From: a bacterium
GTDB taxonomy: Archaea > Nanoarchaeota > Nanoarchaeia > Woesearchaeales > UBA10216
Length of the DNA stretch: 13,126 nucleotides
NCBI GenBank assembly: GCA_024206195.1
Contig: JAAGZO010000811.1
Coordinates: forward strand, 1-13,126
Reading direction: 5' to 3'
The translations under genes and the position numbers were made by a program. Under the pieces are notes generated by a model that made no database searches, was not told the origin of the DNA, and saw only the letters and a program-made list of their open reading frames with translations. Positions 1 through 6,083 of this stretch are shown here, piece by piece (position 1 is the stretch's first letter; each line of letters starts with the position of its first letter).

Positions 1-273
1 ATCTAATAAATGCTTAAATAGGAAAAAATGAAATGGATTTCAAGCAAAATTTAAAACTCTTTTGGAAATCTGGGTGTGGCTTTCTGGGAGATGGGGGCGG
101 GGATTCGGGGGTTCGAGCAGATGATAAGAATTATGACATGTCTTAAACCCTATGAAATGGGCCTCGGGTAGTTGGGATTACGGTTGAAATGGGTGAAATG
201 AGGTGCTTTGGATGGATAACTGTAATTCCTACCCCCAGAATGGTGTCAAAATGGCTGTTTCAGAGTTTTCGAG

Positions 274-282
274 TGTTATAGT
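274..282 (+). promoter_or_regulatory. Candidate extended -10 promoter
   Basis: The bases TGTTATAGT match an extended -10 element (TGn followed by TATAnT). No good -35 box lies 16 to 18 bases upstream. If active it would start a transcript near base 289 running into the hairpin at 575-611. Such matches arise by chance in AT-rich DNA, so this is weak. Confidence 0.2.
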
Positions 283-321
283 ATGCGGTAAATAACACCC
301 TTCTTAGATAGATCAAATGTT

Positions 322-327
322 TATAAT
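322..327 (+). promoter_or_regulatory. Candidate -10 box (TATAAT)
   Basis: A perfect TATAAT hexamer with TG four bases before it, one base too far for a standard extended -10. The -35 position is poor (around CCTTCT). It is a second possible start for a transcript through the repeat-bearing leader. Low confidence because only one box is convincing. Confidence 0.18.
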
Positions 328-346
328 GGTTTTAGGGGTTAGAATG

Positions 347-473
347 TGAGTTCGGCTAGGTTGATATGAGTTCATATGTCAGAAACAAAAGGGGGTAAAA
401 AGTTTTTCTGAGTATAAGGATCTAGCAGTACATAAATTATGGTTTTTGAGTTCTTGGAGTCATTGAGAACTCA
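347..473 (+). repeat. TGAGTTC repeats at 20- and 80-base steps
   Basis: The seven-base word TGAGTTC occurs at 347-353, 367-373 and 447-453, and its reverse complement GAACTCA at 467-473. Start-to-start distances are 20, 80 and 20 bases, so all copies lie on nearly the same face of the helix. The copy at 367 sits inside a near-perfect palindrome, and those at 447 and 467 form the arms of a hairpin. This is the pattern of a protein-binding array, such as operators or a terminase recognition site, but no binding protein can be assigned from sequence. Confidence 0.45.
364..377. repeat. Short palindrome ATATGA-GT-TCATAT
   Basis: Six-base arms ATATGA and TCATAT flank a two-base centre GT, a perfect dyad apart from the centre. 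The size and tight spacer suit binding by a dimeric repressor or activator better than an RNA hairpin, whose loop would be too small. No cognate regulator is visible in the window. Confidence 0.35.
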
Positions 474-491
474 CTTCACGCCGTAAAGTGA
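447..491 (+). repeat. Overlapping inverted repeats
   Basis: TGAGTTCT (447-454) pairs perfectly with AGAACTCA (466-473) across an 11-base loop. An alternative stem pairs TCACTT (471-476) with AAGTGA (486-491). The two share bases 471-473, so as RNA they would be mutually exclusive folds; as DNA they are dyads. A switch-like role is possible but unsupported beyond the geometry. Confidence 0.35.
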
Positions 492-574
492 AACGGGCGA
501 TTTAAGGTGTTTAAATTGCTTTGGTTGATAGTAAGGTATGGGTTTTGTTGTAATGTGGCTTAAATGGGCTGTTA

Positions 575-623
575 AGGGGCTTAGATTGGATATGTCTCAA
601 ATCAAACCCCTGCAAAATTTTTT
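575..623 (+). terminator. Terminator-like hairpin with T run
   Basis: AGGGG (575-579) pairs with CCCCT (607-611), and the stem continues imperfectly inward (TT with AA, then GATT with AATC around one bulged A, with mismatches). GCAAAA and a run of six T follow directly. This resembles a rho-independent terminator for a transcript entering from the left, either read-through from an upstream module or a short non-coding RNA begun inside this leader. The imperfect stem keeps confidence modest. Confidence 0.35.
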
Positions 624-643
624 CTAAATTTTTTTCATAATTT
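614..643. promoter_or_regulatory. Phased A/T tracts, probable bent DNA
   Basis: Three A/T tracts start near 614, 626 and 639, about one helical turn apart. Tracts in this phase bend DNA. They lie roughly 70 to 100 bases before the inferred transcription start of the operon, where bending can help promoter use or a packaging complex. The first tract also serves as the T run of the preceding hairpin, so one block may do two jobs. Confidence 0.35.
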
Positions 644-678
644 CTGAGAATCTATGGCGCCATTCAATTCCAAACAAT

Positions 679-707
679 TTGACACCCTCCACATGGTTTG
701 TTACTAT
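679..707 (+). promoter_or_regulatory. Sigma70-type promoter for the structural operon
   Basis: A perfect -35 box TTGACA (679-684) is followed by a 17-base spacer and a -10 box TACTAT (702-707, four of six consensus positions). Transcription would begin near 714 and give a leader of about 25 bases before the ATG of the small terminase gene at 739. This is the best promoter match in the window and the only good one upstream of the gene run. Confidence 0.6.
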
Positions 708-738
708 ATACATAACGTTAATCTATAAGGCTTATATA

Positions 739-1233
739 ATGATAAAAGATCTAAAATCAAAACATAGAAACATTGCTCGCTTAACCTTCCAAGGATACAC
801 ACCTAAAGAAATATCTGCCCGAACAGAAACTCCCGTTCAAACCATCTATACCATTCTGCGTGACCCCATGTGCAAATCTTTCATTGATGGCCTATCAGAT
901 AAAGCAGACGTTGCAATCCTGGATACAAGAAAACGCCTCACAGACCTAGACGCAAAATCCCTAGAAACTTATGAAGAACTCCTAGAAAATCAAGACGGTG
1001 AGATTTCACCTAATCTTCGCTTCAAAGTGGCTAAGGATGTTTTAGATCGGAATGGTCATAAAGCTCCTGAAGTAGATCTCTCTATAACAGCTCATTTCAA
1101 TGCTGATGATCTTATGCGGTTAAAGGAGCAAGCTAAATCAATCGAAAAAGAACAAGCCTCCCAAACAATAAATCTGAAAGACATCAAAGAAATTAAATCG
1201 GACGACTCAGAACAGGACATAGACAATGACTAA
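739..1233 (+). CDS. terS: Terminase small subunit (putative)
   Basis: A 164-residue protein likely to recognise phage DNA and hand it to the large terminase for packaging. A helix-turn-helix-like segment lies at about residues 19-41 (GYTPKEISARTETPVQTIY), followed by a helical region and the motif SPNLRFKVAKDVLDRNGHKAP at about 90-110, typical of phage small terminases. The tail from 145 on is charged and acidic. ATG 739 is chosen because AAGG at 727-730 stands eight bases before it; a TTG further upstream would start inside the -35 box. The gene is richer in C than its neighbours and uses mainly CGN arginine codons, unlike the AGG-rich large terminase gene, hinting at a separate origin. The assignment rests on motif pattern and position before the large subunit. 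Confidence 0.75.
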   Translation: MIKDLKSKHRNIARLTFQGYTPKEISARTETPVQTIYTILRDPMCKSFIDGLSDKADVAILDTRKRLTDLDAKSLETYEELLENQDGEISPNLRFKVAKDVLDRNGHKAPEVDLSITAHFNADDLMRLKEQAKSIEKEQASQTINLKDIKEIKSDDSEQDIDND

Positions 1234-1399
1234 AAATGATTTGGTTGAGTTTAGAATTAAGAAGGTGGAAGAGGAGAACGAGGTGCAAAATAAAAAGATA
1301 GAGCAAATTTTGGCGAAGTTAAACCTTATTCTGGGAGGTGTAGCAATCACACCTTTCATTTTATCCTTAATAGCATTATTTATAAAGTATAAAACATAA
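1226..1399 (+). CDS. Small holin-like protein, coiled coil plus one membrane helix
   Basis: A 57-residue protein. Residues 5-31 are highly charged and helical with heptad-like spacing, likely a coiled coil; residues 33-53 form one hydrophobic membrane segment, and the end is short and basic (KYKT). This layout resembles XhlA-type (haemolysin XhlA) proteins and single-span phage holins, which act in the inner membrane during lysis. The ATG lies inside the end of the small terminase gene (shared ATGACTAA), and no strong ribosome site precedes it, so translation is probably coupled. The stop overlaps the next start (TAATG). The holin role is inferred from topology and the neighbouring DUF1353 gene; it could instead be a membrane accessory protein of unknown role. 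Confidence 0.6.
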   Translation: MTKNDLVEFRIKKVEEENEVQNKKIEQILAKLNLILGGVAITPFILSLIALFIKYKT

Positions 1400-1758
1400 T
1401 GGATTATTTTAGCAATACAGTAAAGGTTGAGTGGGTTAAGAATGAACCAAGACGCATGAGGCTGTTGGAGGATGTGAGTTTTATTGATGCTAAGGGGAAG
1501 GAGTGGTTAGCTCCTGAAGGGTCCTTGATAGATGGGGCGAGCATTCCTAAGATTTGCTACTCAATCATAGGGCCTCCCTTTATAGGATTCTACAGAAGGG
1601 CTTCAGTGATTCATGATGTTTATTGTGAAAGTAAGATAGAGTCTCATGAGGCAGTTCATAAGATGTTTTATGAGGCTTTAAAGCATGAAGGAGTTAGCTC
1701 AAGAAAAGCTTGGGCAATGTATACGGCAGTTAAATTATTTGGGCCTAAATGGGCCTGA
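1399..1758 (+). CDS. DUF1353 family protein
   Basis: A 119-residue protein that matches the DUF1353 pattern I recognise: LIDGASIPK at residues 43-51, an aromatic Gly-Pro segment (GPPFIGFYRRAS, 58-69), the His-Asp pair at 72-73 in VIHDVYC, a helix with MFYEAL (89-94), and the closing AVKLFGPKWA. The family is common in tailed phages, often beside lysis genes, and its biochemical role is not established. The conserved His-Asp suggests metal binding or catalysis, but that is inference. The start overlaps the holin-like stop, and no clear ribosome site is seen, so the two are probably translated together. Length is normal for the family and the gene looks intact. Confidence 0.75.
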   Translation: MDYFSNTVKVEWVKNEPRRMRLLEDVSFIDAKGKEWLAPEGSLIDGASIPKICYSIIGPPFIGFYRRASVIHDVYCESKIESHEAVHKMFYEALKHEGVSSRKAWAMYTAVKLFGPKWA

Positions 1759-1780
1759 GAATTAATAAAAGGGGTGTATC

Positions 1781-2098
1781 ATGGCACTTACAGTTGCAAA
1801 AGGCAGTTACGGCATAAGCATTGTTTTCGATGGGTCTACCCCATGGGATTCAACAACCGATTATCCTGAAGGACTTCTCATAGAGTCTTTTGAGTTTAAA
1901 CCTACTGCAACGGATGATATAATGATTGTCCGTGACACTACGGCTTCAGGGCGTTTTCTATTTCACGAGAAGGCAGCTACAGAGTACGACAGTAAGATTA
2001 AGTTATTTCCTGCGGAAGGCAGCAAGAAGAAATTTTCTCCTTACATTGTAGGCAATGAAGCGTCTAGTGGCACAATCTTAATAATCGAGTTGAAATAA
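1781..2098 (+). CDS. Unknown 105-residue phage protein
   Basis: I do not recognise this protein. It has no signal peptide or membrane segment, and alternating hydrophobic and polar stretches suggest a small beta-rich fold. A segment reading IMIVRDTTASGRFLFHEKA (about residues 47-65) looks like paired strands, and the C-terminus TILIIELK is a likely final strand. AAAGGGG stands a few bases before the ATG, so translation begins independently of the DUF1353 gene. Its place among packaging genes would allow a small virion component or host-modulating protein, but nothing in the sequence settles this. Confidence 0.65.
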   Translation: MALTVAKGSYGISIVFDGSTPWDSTTDYPEGLLIESFEFKPTATDDIMIVRDTTASGRFLFHEKAATEYDSKIKLFPAEGSKKKFSPYIVGNEASSGTILIIELK

Positions 2099-2160
2099 TG
2101 TCGAAATTTGTCGGATTTATTGGCATTCAGGATTAAAGCACAAGGGAGGGTTTTCTCACC

Positions 2161-2367
2161 ATGATAGATGCGTTTTTAACTGTTTTGGCATGTAGTTATC
2201 TTAGCTACACTTTGTTGGTTAGGTTAGTGCATGTTTTGAGCCTTTATTTCAAAAAGATTGGTGATGATAACAGTAATTTTTTTGGTTATTTCAAGCAAAT
2301 TTTTCCTTTGAAAAATAGTTATGAAATCTTAGCTATTATATGGATGGTAGTTTATTATGTTCGATAA
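2161..2367 (+). CDS. Small membrane protein, two hydrophobic segments
   Basis: A 68-residue protein with a long hydrophobic segment near residues 3-30, a polar loop containing KKIGDDNSN, and a second hydrophobic stretch at about 53-67. GGGAGGG at 2144-2150, ten bases before the ATG, is a strong ribosome site. The last four codons overlap the start of the large terminase gene by 11 bases, so the two are probably coupled. I do not recognise the family. With a holin-like gene about 800 bases upstream it could be a second holin, an antiholin or a superinfection-exclusion protein, but this rests only on topology and place. Codon use and overlap support a real gene. Confidence 0.6.
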   Translation: MIDAFLTVLACSYLSYTLLVRLVHVLSLYFKKIGDDNSNFFGYFKQIFPLKNSYEILAIIWMVVYYVR

Positions 2368-3922
2368 AAAAGATCCAGAGGTACAGAAATTACTTTTACA
2401 GTGTATGAGATCGACTAGGGTTTTTGCTAAGACGTTCTTTCCGCATGAGGTTGAGAAGGACTTTTCGCCTTTGCATGATAAGATATTTGCTGTTATGGAC
2501 GATCCTGACTGGAGGAAGAAGGGTATTGCTGCACCTAGGGGCATGGGTAAAACGACTTTGGCTAAGATAAAAGTTGTTAAGGGCATTGTTTTTCGGGAGA
2601 GTAATTTTGTTGTTTATTTGAGCAATTCGGCTACATCGGCTGAGGAGAGTACTGAGCATATTAAAAGGATGATGCAAGAGAATGAGTTGTTAAGGGCAGT
2701 GTTTGGAGATGTGAAGTGTTCTCAGAAAGGGTTTAAGGATGGCTTCAGTAAGAAAAGTTGGGTGGCTTATGGAGATGTTTATGTGCTTCCTAGGGGTAAT
2801 GGGCAACAAGTCAGAGGAAAGAACTGGATGGGCCATAGACCAGGATTGATTGTAATTGATGACCTAGAAGATACTGAATTAGTTCGCTCAGAAGAACAAA
2901 GGAATAAGCTGTCAACATGGTTTTTCTCTGATTTAATGAAAACCGAGAGCAAGTTTGGAAAGCCTACCGAATTTGTTTACATTGACACGATTAAGCATGA
3001 GGATTCACTTTTAAAGTTGCTTGTGGATTCTAGTGATTGGTTATCTGTTGATACGCCCAATAATGTGCTGAGTATTTGTGACGATAATTTCAATACGTAT
3101 GATCCTAATTACATGACAACCGAGGAGATCAAGCAGGAGTATCTGGAGCATAAAGAAAAGGGCAAGACGGATTTGTTCTATATGGAGTATATGAACATTC
3201 CTATATCTTTAAAGGATGCTATATTCAAGGACGAGTATTTCAAATACTATGAGGAGGGGGGTTCAGAGCTGCTTGTTACTAAAAAGGTTGATGCTTTAGA
3301 TACAAGTGTCAACAGGTCTACGACGGTTACTGAAAGGATACCTGTTAAGGAGCTTGAGACGGTTGTTATTGTCGATCCTGCAAGGACGGTTAAGCTACAT
3401 GCTGCGGAAAGTGCTGTGGTTGTTTTTAGTGTGCATAGGCGCTCGAAGAAGTTGTTTTTACGTAGTATTTATGGTAAGAAGGTTAGGCCAGATGAGCTAT
3501 ATGATGAGATATTTAGGTGTATTTTGATGTATGGGGCTAGGTTTCTTGCTGTTGAGGTTACTGGGCTGCATGAGTTTATTAGCCAGCCTATTAAGGGACA
3601 GATGAAGTTGCGTGGGATTTATCCTACATATCTCGAGATTAATGCTAAAGGGGATAAGGATACTAGGATTTCTACTCTTGCGCCATCCTATCGTTTAGGG
3701 TATATTTATCATAATATAAGCAATTGTGAGGCTGCGGAAAATCAACTCCGATGGCACCCAAAGAGTAAAAGGAAAGATATTATTGACGCAATGTCGTATA
3801 TTACGAAGATTATAGATGATGAGTATTTGTATTTTGACCCTGAAGATGATGAAGATGGCGAGGATGAATTTTACGAATTAATGGACGATCCTTTAGAAGA
3901 GGATGATTGGAGAATTATATAA
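2357..3922 (+). CDS. terL: Terminase large subunit (ATPase and nuclease)
   Basis: The packaging motor of 521 residues: it pumps DNA into the prohead through the portal using ATP and cuts the concatemer. The N-terminal ATPase has a Walker A motif APRGMGKT at 59-66 and a Walker B with catalytic acid, LIVIDDLED, at 164-172. The C-terminal RNase H-like nuclease shows the expected acids: D340 in VIVDPAR, E400 in AVEVTG, and D477 in IIDAMSY. Both domains look complete. The last 35 or so residues are strongly acidic, an unusual tail. GGATGG nine bases upstream is the ribosome site, and the stop overlaps the portal start (TAATG). The enzyme type is sure; its subgroup (headful or cohesive-end cutter) is not. 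Confidence 0.95.
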   Translation: MFDKKDPEVQKLLLQCMRSTRVFAKTFFPHEVEKDFSPLHDKIFAVMDDPDWRKKGIAAPRGMGKTTLAKIKVVKGIVFRESNFVVYLSNSATSAEESTEHIKRMMQENELLRAVFGDVKCSQKGFKDGFSKKSWVAYGDVYVLPRGNGQQVRGKNWMGHRPGLIVIDDLEDTELVRSEEQRNKLSTWFFSDLMKTESKFGKPTEFVYIDTIKHEDSLLKLLVDSSDWLSVDTPNNVLSICDDNFNTYDPNYMTTEEIKQEYLEHKEKGKTDLFYMEYMNIPISLKDAIFKDEYFKYYEEGGSELLVTKKVDALDTSVNRSTTVTERIPVKELETVVIVDPARTVKLHAAESAVVVFSVHRRSKKLFLRSIYGKKVRPDELYDEIFRCILMYGARFLAVEVTGLHEFISQPIKGQMKLRGIYPTYLEINAKGDKDTRISTLAPSYRLGYIYHNISNCEAAENQLRWHPKSKRKDIIDAMSYITKIIDDEYLYFDPEDDEDGEDEFYELMDDPLEEDDWRII

Positions 3923-5799
3923 TGGCTAGAGTACTTTATGGGAATATTGAGGGAAATGAAGATTTGCTAAGGGTGACTCAGGCAGATTTTGATTATGAGT
4001 ATCCTGATGGCTTAGATTTGAAGCCTGGGTCTAAACTGCATAAGAATGTTTTGAATAGGATTATGGAGAGGGCTTCTGCGTCAGCTAGTTCTATTTCTTC
4101 TAGGTTTGATGGGTGGGAGAAGATGGACCAGAATTTGACTGCTTATATCAGGCCAGATGATGAGGAGATTAGGGTCAAGGCTGTTGATGAAAGGAAGCCC
4201 GTGAGTATTATCTTTCCTTATAGTTATGCTATTTTGGAGACTTTGCTAAGTTATATGATGGCTGCCTTTTTTCGTGATCCTATTTTTAGGTATGAGGGGC
4301 ATGGGCCTGATGATGTTGTGGGCAGTATTTTAATGGAGAAGGTTGTTGCTTTGCATTGTAATAAGCATAAGGTTATGTTGAATTTGCATACTATGTTTCG
4401 GGATGCTTTTGCGTATGGGTCCGGCCATGTGGCCCCTATTTGGAAGCATTCTGGGACTAATTTTTCTGGAAATGCCCTTATCAATATTGATCCATATAAG
4501 GTTTTGAGAGATCCCAATGTGCCTGCGGATAAGATACAGGATGGTGAGTATTTTGCTTGGGCCAAAGAGACAAACTACATGGACTTGCTTACTGAAGAAT
4601 ATGATTCTGATGATCTGTTCAATGTGAAATATCTGGGGCTGATGGAAAATAAGAGTACGAGCATTTATGCTAAGGATAGCTCGGGCAGAAATTTTAAGGC
4701 GGGTTCTGTGGATAGCAGGGTTAGTGACGTTTTGAGTCCTGTTACAGTTATTCCTATGTATATTAAGATCATTCCAAAGGAGTGGAAGTTGGGAAGTTCT
4801 GAGAAGCCTGAGAAATGGTTTTTTCAAGTGGCTGCGGATTCAGTGATAATTACGGCTAGGCCCGCGGATTTCAAACATGAGAAGTTTCCTGTGGCTAATG
4901 CAATACCTGATTTTGATGGTTATAGTACGAATCCTATTGGTAGGCTGGAAGTGTTGTCAGGGATGCAAGGGGTTTTAGATTGGCTGTTTAATAGTCATAT
5001 TGCTAATGTTCGTAAGGCTATTAATGACACGTTGATTGTAGATCCTAGTTTGGTTAATATGAATGATTTGAAAGATCCTAAGCCAGGGAAGATTATTAGG
5101 TTAAGACGGCAGGCTTGGGGGCAGGGAAGAGCGGGAGATGCTATTCACCAGTTGAAGATTGCTGATGTTACTAGGGGAAATGTGGCTGATAGTGGTTGGA
5201 TAATTAGCAGTATGCAAACTCTGATGGGGACGGATGCTGCTACGATGGGTGATTTGAGGCAGGGCGGGCCTGATAGATTGACTAAGGCAGAGTTCCAAGG
5301 AACTACTGGAGGATCTGTTAATAGGCTTGAGAGGATCGCTAAAATTACGGGCTTACAGGCGTTTCAAGACATAGGTGAGATGTTCGCCTCTCACACACAG
5401 CAAATCATGGATGATGATGCTTATATTAAAGTTGTGGGGAGTTGGCAGGAAGAATTGTTACAAGAATATTCTTCTTCAATTGAGAGGGGTCGGATGTCTG
5501 TTAGTCCATATGATTTGGATGTGAATTATGATGTGCTTGTTCGGGACGGCAGTATTCCTGGGAGTAATAGTTCGGATGTGTGGATGCGGATGTTTGATAG
5601 GTTAGCTCAGACACCTGAGTTGGCACAGAAATTTGATGTTGTCAAGATATTTAAACATATAGCAAGGAATGCGGGGGCCAAGAATGTGAATGAGTTCGTA
5701 CGAAGAGGGGGAAATATTCAAGGAAGCGCTGCACCCAATGAACAGGTTCAACAAGAGGTTCAGGCAGGTAATTTAATTCCCATTCAAAGGAATAGTTAA
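3922..5799 (+). CDS. Portal protein
   Basis: A 625-residue protein placed right after the large terminase, expected to form the dodecameric ring at one capsid vertex through which DNA enters and to which the tail attaches. Regions typical of podovirus portals are visible: a helical N-terminus, IIFPYSYAILETLLSYMMAA near residue 100, a stretch with FRDAFAYGSG and then IDPYKVLRDPN (roughly 160-195), and a helical stem/crown region towards the end rich in Gln and Asn. ATG 3922 is preferred over a TTG at 3907 because it forms a TAATG junction with terL and has TTGGAGAA suitably upstream. Size fits the podovirus class, probably the SU10-like group, but the subgroup is from memory of motifs only. 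Confidence 0.88.
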   Translation: MARVLYGNIEGNEDLLRVTQADFDYEYPDGLDLKPGSKLHKNVLNRIMERASASASSISSRFDGWEKMDQNLTAYIRPDDEEIRVKAVDERKPVSIIFPYSYAILETLLSYMMAAFFRDPIFRYEGHGPDDVVGSILMEKVVALHCNKHKVMLNLHTMFRDAFAYGSGHVAPIWKHSGTNFSGNALINIDPYKVLRDPNVPADKIQDGEYFAWAKETNYMDLLTEEYDSDDLFNVKYLGLMENKSTSIYAKDSSGRNFKAGSVDSRVSDVLSPVTVIPMYIKIIPKEWKLGSSEKPEKWFFQVAADSVIITARPADFKHEKFPVANAIPDFDGYSTNPIGRLEVLSGMQGVLDWLFNSHIANVRKAINDTLIVDPSLVNMNDLKDPKPGKIIRLRRQAWGQGRAGDAIHQLKIADVTRGNVADSGWIISSMQTLMGTDAATMGDLRQGGPDRLTKAEFQGTTGGSVNRLERIAKITGLQAFQDIGEMFASHTQQIMDDDAYIKVVGSWQEELLQEYSSSIERGRMSVSPYDLDVNYDVLVRDGSIPGSNSSDVWMRMFDRLAQTPELAQKFDVVKIFKHIARNAGAKNVNEFVRRGGNIQGSAAPNEQVQQEVQAGNLIPIQRNS

Positions 5800-6083
5800 T
5801 GACATATTCAAAAGATGATCAAATGTTAGAAGTTAATGCTACTGAAGAGGATGTGAAGTTCTTCCTTAATAGTGCGCTTTATCAAGATTATTTACGTGAG
5901 ATAGATGTTAGGCTGGATGAGACTACTCATTTGTTAGATGATTTTGAGGGAGTTTATACTGGTAGGGATTACGATAAGTTTAGGGGTAGGAAAAGAAATT
6001 TGTTGGAGTTAAGGGAGCTTTTCCAAGATATTTATAATGGGCTTCAGGAAGTAAGGGAAGCTGAGGAGAACAGTAATGAGTAA
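5799..6083 (+). CDS. Small helical protein between portal and scaffold
   Basis: A 94-residue, charged protein that appears almost wholly helical: about residues 14-46 (EEDVKFFLNSALYQDYLREI and on) and 60-90 (RGRKRNLLELRELFQDIYNG and on) look like two long helices joined by a short basic turn, as in an antiparallel helical hairpin. Small genes of this kind often sit between portal and scaffold in podoviruses, with no known function. The start overlaps the portal stop (TAATG), and the end overlaps the scaffold start (ATGAGTAA), so it should be made with both. A role in prohead assembly is a guess from position. Confidence 0.65.
   Translation: MTYSKDDQMLEVNATEEDVKFFLNSALYQDYLREIDVRLDETTHLLDDFEGVYTGRDYDKFRGRKRNLLELRELFQDIYNGLQEVREAEENSNE

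Larger units (their letters stand above)
1..678. other. Non-coding leader upstream of the late operon
   Basis: No reading frame of useful length with a start and ribosome site was found on either strand here; stops are frequent in all forward frames. The + strand is rich in G and T and poor in C up to about base 600, then turns C-rich and A-rich. The stretch carries repeated short words (TGAGTTC, TGAAATG), two inverted repeats, candidate promoters, a terminator-like hairpin and phased A/T tracts, each listed separately. Its place directly before the small terminase gene fits a control region and possibly a DNA packaging recognition site; that is inference. It could also be the non-coding end of an upstream module cut by the window edge. 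Confidence 0.7.

Noticed and set aside
28..54. An eight-codon frame after an AGGA-like site in the leader
   Set aside because: Too short and without context; such frames arise by chance in AT-rich DNA.
101..120. GGGGGTTCGAGC resembling the T-arm of a tRNA
   Set aside because: The G run has no matching C run after the loop, and no acceptor or anticodon stems can be drawn around it.
29..200. Four copies of TGAAATG at 29, 153, 185 and 194
   Set aside because: Spacing is irregular and the word is simple for an A- and G-rich strand, so it is not reported as an array.
679..738. An upstream TTG start that would add 20 residues to the small terminase
   Set aside because: The TTG lies in the -35 box, has no ribosome site, and the added residues are not typical of the family; ATG 739 has AAGG at the right distance.
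2098..2136. A 12-codon frame starting at the stop of the 105-residue gene (TAATG)
   Set aside because: Too short to support; it could be a vestige or a coupling peptide, but nothing beyond the overlap speaks for it.
3306..3527. A 73-codon + strand frame inside the large terminase gene
   Set aside because: It is out of frame with a well-supported enzyme and rich in Arg and Leu without recognisable features.
3907..3921. A TTG start adding five residues to the portal
   Set aside because: ATG 3922 forms a TAATG junction with terL and has a suitable ribosome site, so it is the simpler start.
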